Source: Pirellulales bacterium (GTDB lineage Bacteria > Planctomycetota > Planctomycetia > Pirellulales > Lacipirellulaceae). From it: a stretch of DNA of 64,000 bases. The notes beneath the pieces were generated by a model, which saw nothing but the letters and a program-made list of their open reading frames with translations, made no database searches and was not told the origin of the DNA. A program made the position numbers and the translations under genes. Positions 35,668 to 44,921 of this stretch are shown here, piece after piece. Positions within the stretch are counted from its first letter, which is position 1. Every line of letters begins with the position of its first letter. The stretch spans positions 1-64,000 of the forward strand of contig JAKVCC010000012.1 of assembly GCA_022448265.1 (NCBI GenBank). Direction: 5' to 3'.

Positions 35668-36459
35668 ATGCGACCAAGTCGAATTAGAACCAAACTCCAG
35701 CGGAATGAGCCTGTGCTGATCACAGCACTGCATCTCACCGATCCGTCCATTCACGAGTTGACGAGCCTGATGGGTTTCGATGGAATTTGGTTGGACATGG
35801 AGCACCACACTTTTAGTCTCGAGACAGCAAGCAGCTTGATGCGAGCTGCCCGTGTTGGGGCAGCCGACATTGTCGCCCGGCCAGCTAAGGGAGAGTTCAT
35901 GCGGATGCAGCGGATGCTTGAGGCAGGCGCCCAGGCCATCATGTATCCACGTTGCGACGACGCGAGAGAGGCTGCCGAAGTGGCCAAGTGGATGAAGTTT
36001 CCTCCGTTGGGAAAACGGGGATTCGACGGGGGGAATCCCGATATGCCGTATTGCACGATGCCGATGGACCAGTACGTCCGCCAAGCCAACGAACAGACGT
36101 TGCTTGTATTGCAGGTCGAGCAGCCGAATACCGTTGAAGAAGTCGAAGAGATAGCTGCTGTCGAAGGTGTCGACGTGCTGTTTGTGGGAAAAGCGGACCT
36201 TAGCCTTCAGGGAGGTGTTCCTGGTCAAATGGATCATGAATCGGTCCGCGACGCGATCCACAAAACTGCCCAAGCGGCCAAGAATTCTGGCAAGCACTGG
36301 GGATGCCCTAGCGCGTCGGTTCAGCAGACCGAAGAATTACTAGGGATGGGAGCTCGATTTATCGCGCACAACGCCGACATTGTGATGATAAAAAACGCCT
36401 TGGAGCAGATGCGAAGCAACTTTGCTCCATTGGGTTTTACGTTTGACGATCGCATTTAG
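35668..36459 (+). CDS. HpcH/HpaI-family aldolase
   Basis: 263 residues. Class II (metal-dependent) pyruvate aldolase fold. WLDMEHHTF supplies the catalytic His, DIVARPAKGE the Arg that holds pyruvate, LVLQVEQPNTVE the metal-binding Glu and VLFVGKADLSLQGG the Asp. Members cleave 2-keto-3-deoxy acids (2-keto-3-deoxy-glucarate, -rhamnonate, hydroxy-oxo-heptanedioate) into pyruvate and an aldehyde. The neighbouring oxidoreductases and the paralogue at 47017 suggest sugar-acid catabolism. The start is an ATG after AGGAAGAG. Confidence 0.93.
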   Translation: MRPSRIRTKLQRNEPVLITALHLTDPSIHELTSLMGFDGIWLDMEHHTFSLETASSLMRAARVGAADIVARPAKGEFMRMQRMLEAGAQAIMYPRCDDAREAAEVAKWMKFPPLGKRGFDGGNPDMPYCTMPMDQYVRQANEQTLLVLQVEQPNTVEEVEEIAAVEGVDVLFVGKADLSLQGGVPGQMDHESVRDAIHKTAQAAKNSGKHWGCPSASVQQTEELLGMGARFIAHNADIVMIKNALEQMRSNFAPLGFTFDDRI

Positions 36460-36497
36460 CGATTGCATTCCAATGTTCGTGGCAATTACCCGCTGCA

Positions 36498-37499
36498 ATG
36501 ACTGAATTAAGAAAAGTACTTGTGGTTGGATCCGGTGCGATCGGCGAGCGCCACATTCGCTGTTTCCAGTCAACCGGACGTGCACAGCTCTCTCTTTGTG
36601 AGGTAAATCCCGACTTGGGGCGACGGGTCGCTCGGCAGTACGAGATTGACGAGGTATACACGGATCTGAATGCCGCCCTGCAGAGCCGACCCGAAGCGGC
36701 GGTGATTGCCACACCGGCCCCGCTCCACGTCCCAATGGCCTGCATGTTGGCCGATGCTGGAGTTGCTCTATTGATTGAAAAACCCCTCAGCACCAGCTTC
36801 ATCGATATCGATCGCCTTTTGCAGATTGTCGAGCGGAATCGGGTAGTCACTTCGGTTGCATACGTTTATCGAGCGATGCCCATGCTTGCGGCCATGCGAC
36901 AAGCGATTGTCGAGGAGAGGTTCGGGCGGCCGGTGCAGTTGACGTTGGTGGCCGGGCAACATTTTCCTACGTATCGACCGGCGTACTGTGACACCTACTA
37001 CAAGGATCGGGCGACCGGTGGCGGTGCGATCCAGGACGCGCTCACGCATATGCTTAACGTTGGGGAATGGCTAGTTGGGCCTATCGACCGTCTGGTGGCA
37101 GATGCGTCGCATCAAGTTCTCCATGGTGTCGATGTAGAAGATACTGTGCACGTGTGTGCCCGGCATGGCGACGTGTTGGCCAGCTACAGTATGAATCAAT
37201 ACCAGGCACCCAATGAAACAACATTTACCGTCGTCTGCGAGGAGGGCACTGCCCGATTCGAATTGCATCGGCAGCAGTGGAGTTGGATGACGCTGCCTGA
37301 CCAGCCATGGCAGGAAGAGTCCCAAGGTGAATTTGCTCGGGACGCCGCATTTGTTTGGCAGGCCAACATGTTTCTTGATGCGGTTGAAGGCCGTGCACTG
37401 CCACTATGCACCTTGCAGGAAGGGCTGCAGACACTCCGCTGTAACTTAGCCGTGTTGGCTTCGGTTGAACAAGGAACCTGGAAAAATGTGCTATCGTAG
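36498..37499 (+). CDS. Gfo/Idh/MocA-family oxidoreductase (1)
   Basis: 333 residues. N-terminal Rossmann domain (VGSGAIGERHIRCFQ), then the EKPLSTS motif whose Lys is catalytic in this family. The C-terminal alpha/beta domain contains GGAIQDALTHMLNVGEWLVG with the conserved Asp and His. Family members oxidise sugars, inositols or sugar acids with NAD(P). The gene sits between the aldolase and the second SDR with short gaps of about 40 bases, so cotranscription is likely. Substrate not assignable. Confidence 0.92.
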   Translation: MTELRKVLVVGSGAIGERHIRCFQSTGRAQLSLCEVNPDLGRRVARQYEIDEVYTDLNAALQSRPEAAVIATPAPLHVPMACMLADAGVALLIEKPLSTSFIDIDRLLQIVERNRVVTSVAYVYRAMPMLAAMRQAIVEERFGRPVQLTLVAGQHFPTYRPAYCDTYYKDRATGGGAIQDALTHMLNVGEWLVGPIDRLVADASHQVLHGVDVEDTVHVCARHGDVLASYSMNQYQAPNETTFTVVCEEGTARFELHRQQWSWMTLPDQPWQEESQGEFARDAAFVWQANMFLDAVEGRALPLCTLQEGLQTLRCNLAVLASVEQGTWKNVLS

Positions 37500-37537
37500 T
37501 GAATGACATTAATCCACGACTGGGGCAATTTTAAACC

Positions 37538-38347
37538 ATGACTTCTCCATCAAAAAACGAACTAACCATCCAGCAACTGTTCGATTTGAGTGGCAAGGTT
37601 GCCTTGATTACTGGTGGGGCGGGCCACCTCGGCCGTTCAATGTCTGTCGCACTTGCCGAAGCCGGTGCATCTGTGGTGGTTAGCAGTCGCGAAGAGTCTC
37701 GCGCGACAGCAGTCGCCGACGGCCTTCCTTGCGTCGGCGAAGCGCAGCACTTCGGAATAGCAATTGACCACTTGGACCCCGATTCTATCCGTCTCGGTTT
37801 TCAACAGGCGCTCACCGGGGCCGGCCAAGTCGACGTGTTGATCAATAACGGACTGGAAGTACTTGGTAACGATTTGACGAGCTGTACCTTTCAGCAATTT
37901 GCAGAGCACCAAGCTAACAACGCGGGTTATTTTGAATTGGCCCGATTTGTGAGAGACCATGCGGTGATCCGCAAAACTCAGGCAAGCATTGTTCTTGTCG
38001 GCTCGATGTACGGCATGGTGGGGTCGTATCCGGATGTCTACGCGGGGGTTGGCAATGCGAGTCCTGTGGCCTACCAAGCGCTAAAAGGCGGTACGCTGCA
38101 GATGGCACGCCACCTGGCCGTGTATTGGGCTACCGATTCCGTACGGGTGAACAGCCTCAGCCCGGGGCCTTTTCCAGGGTCCGCAGCGCCGGAAGCATTA
38201 GTGAGCCGGCTAGCGACACATTCGCCCATGGGGCGCATCGGCCAGCCGCAGGAGCTCAAGGGCGCTGTTGTTTTTTTGGCCAGCGAAGCCAGCAGCTATG
38301 TGACTGGGCAGAATTTGGTCGTGGATGGCGGCTGGACTGCTTGGTGA
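37538..38347 (+). CDS. Short-chain dehydrogenase/reductase (2)
   Basis: 269 residues. TGGAGHLGRSMS is the cofactor loop, LINNGLEVLGND replaces the usual NNAG, the catalytic Ser is in LVGSMYGM and Tyr/Lys in AYQALKGGTL. The C-terminus VTGQNLVVDGGWTAW is a standard SDR ending. The N-terminal sequence is diverged from the SDR at 34776 (for example SSREESRATA after strand two), so the two are not recent duplicates. Probably acts on the same catabolic pathway. Confidence 0.92.
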   Translation: MTSPSKNELTIQQLFDLSGKVALITGGAGHLGRSMSVALAEAGASVVVSSREESRATAVADGLPCVGEAQHFGIAIDHLDPDSIRLGFQQALTGAGQVDVLINNGLEVLGNDLTSCTFQQFAEHQANNAGYFELARFVRDHAVIRKTQASIVLVGSMYGMVGSYPDVYAGVGNASPVAYQALKGGTLQMARHLAVYWATDSVRVNSLSPGPFPGSAAPEALVSRLATHSPMGRIGQPQELKGAVVFLASEASSYVTGQNLVVDGGWTAW

Positions 38348-38399
38348 TACAGGTTTGAAAATAATTCGGGCATTTTGAACTGAAGTAAGATTCTTTGTT

Positions 38400-38452
38400 G
38401 AACAGAGAGAGAACTGAGATCCCTGAGAGGATTGCCTTCGTTGCCTCTGTTC
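38400..38452. repeat. Inverted repeat before the aminotransferase gene
   Basis: GAACAGAG (38400-38407) and CTCTGTTC (38445-38452) are perfectly complementary with a 37-base spacer, in the gap between the second SDR and the aminotransferase. Could be an operator or chance. Confidence 0.3.
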
Positions 38453-38544
38453 ACTACTGGTCAATAAAGATGTGAGGCCTAAATGCCGCAGTTTTTTTGA
38501 TCCGCACCTTAGGACGAACCGCTCATTACAGACGAGAAAAACTC

Positions 38545-39861
38545 ATGGATTCGAAAACGCAAAGTCTTTACCGCCGTGCTAAAAAGCGGATACCGGGCGG
38601 TACTCAACTTCTGAGCAAACGCCCAGAGAACCAGGCACCTAGCCAGTGGCCTGCGTATTTTTGCGAGGCACGTGGCTGCGAAGTTTGGGACCTTGAAGGC
38701 CGCCATTACTACGATATGTCGACAGGAGGAGTAGGTAGCTGCCTGCTAGGGTTTGGGAACCCGGACGTCACGGCCGCTGTGCAACAGCGGATCAGCCGTG
38801 GCTCAATGTGTTCGCTCAATCCTCCCGAAGAAGTGCAGCTAGCCGACGAGCTTATCGACATCCATCCTTGGGCCGAACAAGCTAGATTCACCAGAACGGG
38901 TGGCGAGGCTATGGCGGTGGCTGTCCGCATTGCCCGAGCAACGACGAGGCGGTCAACGGTTGCAGTCTGCGGGTACCATGGTTGGCACGACTGGTACCTG
39001 GCTGCCAATTTGGGCGAGGGCGATGGGCTTGCCGGGGGGTTGATGCCTGGGTTGGAGCCCCGTGGCGTTCCGGCAGAGCTGCGCGGTACCGCGGTCCCCT
39101 TCCACTTCAATCGGCCAGAAGAGGTCGAGGAGATTTTTCGCCGTCATGGTGATCGTCTAGCGGCGGTAGTGATGGAACCAGCCCGCTACCAGGACCCAGA
39201 GCCGGGCTTTCTTGAAATGATTCGCGAAGGGGCACATCGGTGTGGTGCCTTGCTGGTACTAGATGAAATAACGATTGGGTGGCGTTTGCATCTGGGCGGG
39301 GGACACCTGAAGTTCGGAGTCGATCCGGATATAGCCGTGTTTGCCAAGGCGCTTGGCAACGGTCACCCCATCGGTGCGGTGATCGGAACCGAAGAGGCAA
39401 TGGAGGGTGCGCACGAATCATTCATCAGTAGCACCTATTGGACGGAGAGTGTTGGCCCGGTAGCGGCTCTTGCCACGCTCGCGCAAATGCGCAGCATCGA
39501 TGTTCCAGCCCATGTGGCCCAAGTTGGAACTGCGATCATCCAACATTGGCAGCGGTCGGCGAGCCAGCAAGGGATACCGATCGTAACCGGTGAAAGTTAT
39601 CCGTGTCTCGCCACGTTCAGTTTTGAGCACGAGCTATCCCAAGAACTTCGAACACTGTACACACAGCTAATGCTGGAACGCGGATTTCTAGCCGGACCGG
39701 TCATCTATCCGACGCTCGCTCACACAGGTGAGATTGTCGCTAAATACACCAGTGCGATTGACCAGGTGTTTGAGAAGATCAAGCAATCACTTGAAACCGG
39801 CAAGATAACTGAGGCGCTGAAGGGTCCTGTCGCACATAGAGGTTTTCAGCGGCTGACATAG
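38545..39861 (+). CDS. Class-III aminotransferase (glutamate-1-semialdehyde-aminomutase-like)
   Basis: The ATG at 38545 (MDSKTQSLYRRAKKRIPGG) is the family-like start; the ORF opens at 38497. 438 residues. VLDEITIGWRL carries the PLP-binding Asp and AVFAKALGNGHPIGAVIG the Schiff-base Lys. Early sequence DLEGRHYYDMSTGG is typical of the GSA-aminomutase branch. In catabolic clusters such enzymes transaminate amino sugars, beta-amino acids or omega-amino acids. It closes the plus operon, and a decayed transposon follows 140 bp later. Its presence suggests a nitrogen-bearing substrate. Confidence 0.92.
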   Translation: MDSKTQSLYRRAKKRIPGGTQLLSKRPENQAPSQWPAYFCEARGCEVWDLEGRHYYDMSTGGVGSCLLGFGNPDVTAAVQQRISRGSMCSLNPPEEVQLADELIDIHPWAEQARFTRTGGEAMAVAVRIARATTRRSTVAVCGYHGWHDWYLAANLGEGDGLAGGLMPGLEPRGVPAELRGTAVPFHFNRPEEVEEIFRRHGDRLAAVVMEPARYQDPEPGFLEMIREGAHRCGALLVLDEITIGWRLHLGGGHLKFGVDPDIAVFAKALGNGHPIGAVIGTEEAMEGAHESFISSTYWTESVGPVAALATLAQMRSIDVPAHVAQVGTAIIQHWQRSASQQGIPIVTGESYPCLATFSFEHELSQELRTLYTQLMLERGFLAGPVIYPTLAHTGEIVAKYTSAIDQVFEKIKQSLETGKITEALKGPVAHRGFQRLT

Positions 39862-40001
39862 GTGGAATTGCCAGCGCGCTGCGGATTGACGCTGATTTCG
39901 CGAAATCGCACCACAGGCTGTAGGTATCGCGCTGCAAGCACAAGGCAAGATTGCCGAGTCTAAGGAGAATTTTCGTCGAGCACCGCACATCAATCCCAAC
40001 T

Positions 40002-40298
40002 AAAAAAAAGACAGGTGCATATTTGGCACCCGCTTTCTCAAGTCATCAGACGCAGTGAAAAAAAGGTTGGGCACTAGGCAATAGAAGATGATTCTCGATG
40101 GGAAAATCTCAAGGGTTTTTGTGAGGATTGTTTTGAAGGCTTTATATTTCTTGTCCTTAGAAAACATCCGCTTTCGCCCTGTTTTCCGCAGCAGGATGTG
40201 AGGCAAGAGCCTGCCGGGCGCGTGGCTCGCAGTCCTCAGCTCGAGATCATTTTTTGCACCGCATTAGCGCTGGCAATATATGTATCTGTCCCCTTTTC
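40002..40298 (-). mobile_element. Decayed RAYT (Y1 transposase) element with terminal inverted repeats
   Basis: Reading the minus strand, residues such as HAPGRLLPHILLRK, RKRMFSKDKKYKAF and FYCLVPN match the N-terminal third of planctomycete-type REP-associated tyrosine transposases. The expected MPNHWH ending is lost; after VPN the frame runs into the element end, which fits an internal deletion. Both ends carry related inverted sequences: AAAAAAAAGACAGGTGCATA on the plus strand at 40002, and on the minus strand AAAAGGGGACAGATACATAT ending near 40297. The element abuts the stop of the sialidase-like gene (40302). No complete transposase remains, so it could move only with help from elsewhere. 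Confidence 0.75.
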
Positions 40299-40301
40299 TA
40301 T

Positions 40302-41432
40302 TTATTTCGGTTCGTACAACTGCGAGATTGGAAATACGCGCCAACGCTCTACAGAGCCTGCTCCCTCGGGAGGACTTGCAGCGTATCGAATAAAGACCTT
40401 TTTCTTGGATAAGTAAATTCTTCCGTAATGGTAGTGCATGAAACCATCGGGGATGTTGCCCATCAAGTTGTCTCGCCCACTGCTGCCGCGGATCATCGGC
40501 TGCAATGGAGGTGGTTTTACCCACGCACTTTTTTGGAGTCCTGGGCTAAGCCCTAGAGTCTGCACGTTTTCCCATGTTAGGCCGTCATCTTTGGAGATGG
40601 CGATTGCGAGTCGCCCGCGCCGATACCCATTGCTGATTTCTTCGGCCGACACCATGTTCCACAACAATACCAAGTCGCCCGTTTCCGGCAATCGCCTTAG
40701 CGCACAAGGAGAATTCGACATGGCAATGCTTGTCGCCCGGACCTTCATCCAATGTTCGCCACCGTCTTCGCTCGTGCTTTGCAGGATGCGTCCACAACTG
40801 GAACGCATGAAGCACAGGAGGTGCCCGTCTTTGAGTTCGACTACGACTGGTTCTTCGCAAGTTACATGCCCCTGGAGACCGTCTTGGAAATATCCCATCA
40901 TGAATCCCCTGCCTTGGTCGTTCACGCTACAGCGCCAAGAGTTGCCTTCGTCATCGCTATAGCAGACGAAGCTCCCCGACATCTCCGGGTGGTGCGTATG
41001 CGTTTCCAGGCGAATTACCGCCCCTTTCCACCTGGCGTATCCGCCACGCTCATTGACGTCGAAATCGGGATGCTTTCCGTACATTCCCAGGTAGTACGGC
41101 ACCACAATCCGGCCTTGATTGCGCGCAGATTGGAGCTGGATCGCCACATCGTCAAGTTTTGAGCTCAGTTTGAATGGACTGATCTGGCCGCCGCGCTGCC
41201 AGCTTTTTCCACCATCGGCCGAAGTCTCTGCATGATTGTCACGTTCGCGGAACAGCTTGCCGGAGAGCAGTCGCAGGTGCTGTGGACGCTCGTTTTTGTG
41301 GGCTGCAAACGATAGTTCGCTGGCCAGCCGCGGCTCATTGGCCGCCACATCATTTGCCGCAATTGGCAATAAAAGGCAAACGCCTGAAATGACCCAATTC
41401 AACGATAATTCAATACCATTATGTTTTTTCAC
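40302..41432 (-). CDS. Sialidase-like (BNR repeat) secreted protein
   Basis: The ORF opens at 41474, but a GTG at 41432 starts a signal-peptide-like N-terminus (KKHNGIELSLNWVISGV...) and is preferred, giving about 376 residues. At least four Asp-box motifs are visible: SADGGKSW, SDDEGNSW, SEDGGEHW, SKDDGLTW. That pattern marks a six-bladed sialidase-type beta-propeller. In planctomycetes such proteins are usually annotated as exo-alpha-sialidase-like and many are not true sialidases. Predicted to be exported; with the TIM-barrel protein at 41737 it may help break down an extracellular glycan. It is divergent from that gene. Confidence 0.85.
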   Translation of the reverse strand: MKKHNGIELSLNWVISGVCLLLPIAANDVAANEPRLASELSFAAHKNERPQHLRLLSGKLFRERDNHAETSADGGKSWQRGGQISPFKLSSKLDDVAIQLQSARNQGRIVVPYYLGMYGKHPDFDVNERGGYARWKGAVIRLETHTHHPEMSGSFVCYSDDEGNSWRCSVNDQGRGFMMGYFQDGLQGHVTCEEPVVVELKDGHLLCFMRSSCGRILQSTSEDGGEHWMKVRATSIAMSNSPCALRRLPETGDLVLLWNMVSAEEISNGYRRGRLAIAISKDDGLTWENVQTLGLSPGLQKSAWVKPPPLQPMIRGSSGRDNLMGNIPDGFMHYHYGRIYLSKKKVFIRYAASPPEGAGSVERWRVFPISQLYEPK

Positions 41433-41736
41433 GATAACTTTCCCGTTAACAATTGGCGCTGAGTGGCGCGCCAATATGTCTCCAAGCAGAGTGAGGAGAC
41501 AAGGTAGTGAAATGACGTGGGCGCCGCTGATCGAGGTTTCATTATGAATTCTAAGAATTATTCAGACAACCGGCCCTCCAAAAAAGGCACGCCATTCACT
41601 AAAGTTACTAAGGAGCGAATCTTGTCCGTGTCGGATTGGCTGGCTAGGGCAACCAGGGGTTACAGCGGTTGAAACAGTAGCTGAGGCGAGGCAGGCAACA
41701 GCAGGCATTCAAATAACGCTTTCATGGATCACACCT
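41433..41736. promoter_or_regulatory. Divergent intergenic region, sialidase-like / TIM-barrel genes
   Basis: About 300 bp between divergent genes; likely promoters for both. No specific motif seen. Confidence 0.35.
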
Positions 41737-44019
41737 ATGATCAAAAAAATGATTTTGGCTTTTTCAACCAGCGCGGTGTGCCTGGCCACAGTTGTCCCTT
41801 TATTCCTTTCAGCGACTGCGTATGCCGGCAACCTGATCGTTAATGGTGATTTTAGTCAGGGCAAGCCCGGCAACGAGGTTTTTGGCTGGACATTGGATTT
41901 AGCAGAAGATCAGCCAGGCGGATGCAAAGTGGTAGAAGGTCGTGATGCGGAAAGCCGTGACTTGCGACTGTTCAATGACAAGCGTGGTGAATCGTTTGTT
42001 AGTCAGACAGTGGCTGTCCGGCCGTGGCGGTGGTACGTGGCAGAGGTGTGGGTTAATACCGACCAGATGGTCAGTCCTGATGCCCGCGTCTATTTAAAGA
42101 ATGGACGCAAGCGGGGTCAGTGGCAGTACTATATGGACCATTTTCACAAGCCGCCGTCCGGATGGCGCGTGATACGGGCGTTTGATCACTCAGGAGACAG
42201 TGATCAGTTGACCTTAGAGATTGGTGGTACGGGTTTTAGCGGCGCGCTACTCATCGGCCAGCCGGTTGTCCGCGAGTGCAGCCTCGTCGAAGCGGTATCA
42301 TATCACTTCAAGCCAAATCCCCGCCGTCCGGGCATTTACGGTCCTCCAGTCAACGCCCAGAAGGGGCAGCCTGGGTACGCCTTCTTGCGGAGCAATGTTC
42401 GACGGGTCGCACGTGACTTCCCAAATGCGCTTAGGATTTCAATGGATCTTCCGGAGTCGGAGGATGGGGACCCCAGGATCTCGTTGTGGTTGCCACCGGG
42501 CGTTCGCTTCTTGAAGTTGAGGCCGCATGGCGGTGGAAAGAGGCCGCCTAAGGTGACGAAGTTACCGATGGGTGCGCACGCCCCGGGTGGCCAGCATCTC
42601 GAGCTCTTTACCGGACGCGGTGAAGGCAATCTGCTGGTTGAGTCGGATCTTGATCCGGGTGAACGTGCTACCGGGTACGTGTCCTACGAGTGGAATGGCG
42701 GTTATCAACTACCCCGCCCCGTGTTCTTTGAAGGCGTGGAATTGCCGAGCATCGCCGCTCCGAAACGGATTGTCACTGCGCTCGATGCCTATAGCGCCGC
42801 GTACCTGAACTGGGAGAATCTTCGACCCAATCTTACCGGCCAGGAGGCGATGGTCCGCGACCTGCAGCGTATGGGTTTTAATCGTCTGCAATTGTGGGGT
42901 GGCGACCCCAGGCCTTACGCCCAATTGGGGATTGAGGCGGGCTCCTCTTACGGAGGCAGCTTTGCCGTCGATCCGAAAAAATTTCCCGAATCAGGCGCCG
43001 TCACATTCGGTGGAGAGCGCAGTGCAGAAGTGATGTGCCCTTCGTATCGGGGGCCTGGGTTTGTAGAGAACGAGTGGATCGAGCAATTGAAAAAAACTGC
43101 GGCGGTCAGCTCATCGGTGAACCTGGACGATGAGGTTTACCTGATGAGTGGTATCGGTCCGGAGATCTGTTTTTGCGATCGTTGTATTAGTCGTTGGAAC
43201 ACGTGGTTGGGTACTCACCAGCCAGGCTTGAACGATATATCCCCGCAGGAATTCTTCCAGCGGGCACACAGGTATCCAAAACACTATGAAGCATGGCTGC
43301 GCTTTCGCTGTGCGCTGGTGGCGGAGCGGTACGGCATCTTGCGGGAAATCTTTTTAGAGGCGGTCAAGCAATCTGGTGTAAAGACCACCCCGGCGCCAGA
43401 ATTTGGGGCGTTCACCGGCGAGGAGATGTTGATCGGACTTTCCTCTGTAGGGGCCTTGAGTGGGGTACTCGACTTTATTTCGCCGATGATTTATCGGGAT
43501 GCCAATGGTGTGCGCGAAGAAGTCCATGAACTTGCTCCGCTCAGCCAAGGGAAGTTGGTGGTATGCCTAGCACCTGGCTACAACATTAGTTTGCCCGGGG
43601 ACGCTCGGTCGCAGGTACTCGAAGCCGTCATGGGGGGGGCCAAGGGTTTTGTCGCGTGGAATTTGGATATTGGTCCCATCACCACCGGTCACCTGGCAGA
43701 TATGTCTGAGGCGATAAAGATGTTTGCTCCCGTCGAAGATGTCATTTTGGACGGCGAGGTTGATTTGGGATATGTCGCTGACAGGGATTCAACAAATCTA
43801 CTGGCCCGAAAACAGGGGGACGAGCGTGTTCTGCTTGTCTCAGACTATTCACCGGGCGCTCGGCAGATAATGGTGACAGTCTTGGGCCAGTCTCAGCTCC
43901 AAGTGATTGATCTTTTTTCCGATGAAGTGGTCGCGAGCCTAAATGCGACAGAGCGTAGCTTCGCGGTCAATGTTAGGGACTATTTTCAGGCGAGGCTTTT
44001 CCACCTGAAGCCGTACTAA
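41737..44019 (+). CDS. Secreted CBM-like plus TIM-barrel glycoside hydrolase candidate
   Basis: 760 residues. A Sec signal peptide (about 1-30, cleavage after AYA) leads to a carbohydrate-binding-like beta domain starting NLIVNGDFSQGKPG (CBM4/9-type opening). A second beta domain spans about 190-330. A TIM-barrel-like region (about 350-640) has FNRLQLWGG, LDDEVYLMSG, a CDRC pair (FCDRCISRW) and FISPMIYRDANG. A small beta domain ends the protein. I cannot place it in a known glycosidase family; candidate acid residues are the Asp/Asp/Glu in LDDEVY. It heads an operon with lactonase, dehydrogenase, kinase and aldolase genes, so it probably releases the sugar acid they use. Confidence 0.7.
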   Translation: MIKKMILAFSTSAVCLATVVPLFLSATAYAGNLIVNGDFSQGKPGNEVFGWTLDLAEDQPGGCKVVEGRDAESRDLRLFNDKRGESFVSQTVAVRPWRWYVAEVWVNTDQMVSPDARVYLKNGRKRGQWQYYMDHFHKPPSGWRVIRAFDHSGDSDQLTLEIGGTGFSGALLIGQPVVRECSLVEAVSYHFKPNPRRPGIYGPPVNAQKGQPGYAFLRSNVRRVARDFPNALRISMDLPESEDGDPRISLWLPPGVRFLKLRPHGGGKRPPKVTKLPMGAHAPGGQHLELFTGRGEGNLLVESDLDPGERATGYVSYEWNGGYQLPRPVFFEGVELPSIAAPKRIVTALDAYSAAYLNWENLRPNLTGQEAMVRDLQRMGFNRLQLWGGDPRPYAQLGIEAGSSYGGSFAVDPKKFPESGAVTFGGERSAEVMCPSYRGPGFVENEWIEQLKKTAAVSSSVNLDDEVYLMSGIGPEICFCDRCISRWNTWLGTHQPGLNDISPQEFFQRAHRYPKHYEAWLRFRCALVAERYGILREIFLEAVKQSGVKTTPAPEFGAFTGEEMLIGLSSVGALSGVLDFISPMIYRDANGVREEVHELAPLSQGKLVVCLAPGYNISLPGDARSQVLEAVMGGAKGFVAWNLDIGPITTGHLADMSEAIKMFAPVEDVILDGEVDLGYVADRDSTNLLARKQGDERVLLVSDYSPGARQIMVTVLGQSQLQVIDLFSDEVVASLNATERSFAVNVRDYFQARLFHLKPY

Positions 44020-44044
44020 CACCTGCTCCAAGGAAATCATCCGC

Positions 44045-44914
44045 GTGTTACCGGACGTCAAACCATACGACCTTGAAAAAATCGTCCCCATCCGGGGGCT
44101 GGACCATCCGGAGTCGATCGGTGTTGGCCCTGACGGCGTCGCCTACACAACCGGCACCGGTTGTCAGGTGTATCAGATCGATCTGAACAACAACACCTAC
44201 GAACAGTTTGCCCGCACCGACCATCGCTGTCTCGGGAGCGTCGTCGATGCCACGGGAAATATGTACGCGGCGCACACGATCGCTGGAAACGTACTCAAAA
44301 TAACACCTGCAGGCGAAGTGAGTGTTTACGCAACGCTCCCCAGAGGAAATAGTCTTCCCTGCGCCAACTACCCAGCGTTTGACCGTCAGGGCCACATGTA
44401 CCTGTCTGATAGCGGCGACTGGTCGGGCGCGTGTAATGGTCATATCTACAAGATTCCACCTGGCGGTGGAGAGGCACAGTTATGGTTTCCCGAGCCGGTC
44501 GACACACCCAATGCTATCGCTCTGGACGCTGAGGAGAAGTCCCTTTTTTTTGTAGAGACGTTTGGCAACTCGGTATCGCGCGTCGCCATCAATGGCGATG
44601 GATCAGCTGGCCGGCGTGAGCAAGTTGTGCATCTACCGCGCCACATCCCTGATGGAATCGCTATTGATGAATCGGGCCGGATCTGGATTGCCTGCCATCG
44701 GCCCGACAGGATCTACTATTTTGACTTGGAAACAAGGCGACTGGAGATATTTGCCGACGATTGGCGCGGGCATTTTCTTCGCGGGCCAACCGATGTTGCG
44801 TTTGCTGGAGCCAACCGCGACATCTTATTGGCTGCATCTCTAGATAACTTGGTTGTCCATCGCTTCGACAACGTGGGCGTCAAGGGCCTGCGCTTAAATC
44901 ATCCCAAGCTTTAA
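44045..44914 (+). CDS. SMP-30/gluconolactonase-family protein
   Basis: 289 residues from a GTG that follows AAGGA. Six-bladed beta-propeller signature: HPESIGVGPDGVAYTTG (first-blade Glu), GSVVDATGNMYAAHT, NAIALDAEEKSLFFVET and PDGIAIDESGRIWIACH. Metal ligands of the family (Glu, Asn, Asp) fall within these motifs. Family members open sugar lactones to acids. It lies 25 bp after the TIM-barrel gene and 7 bp before the Gfo/Idh gene. Oxidation by that dehydrogenase followed by lactone opening is the natural order. Confidence 0.9.
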   Translation: MLPDVKPYDLEKIVPIRGLDHPESIGVGPDGVAYTTGTGCQVYQIDLNNNTYEQFARTDHRCLGSVVDATGNMYAAHTIAGNVLKITPAGEVSVYATLPRGNSLPCANYPAFDRQGHMYLSDSGDWSGACNGHIYKIPPGGGEAQLWFPEPVDTPNAIALDAEEKSLFFVETFGNSVSRVAINGDGSAGRREQVVHLPRHIPDGIAIDESGRIWIACHRPDRIYYFDLETRRLEIFADDWRGHFLRGPTDVAFAGANRDILLAASLDNLVVHRFDNVGVKGLRLNHPKL

Positions 44915-44921
44915 AAAGACA

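Noticed and set aside
35572-36297. 241-residue minus-strand ORF
   Set aside because: Antisense to the HpcH/HpaI aldolase gene; no domain visible.
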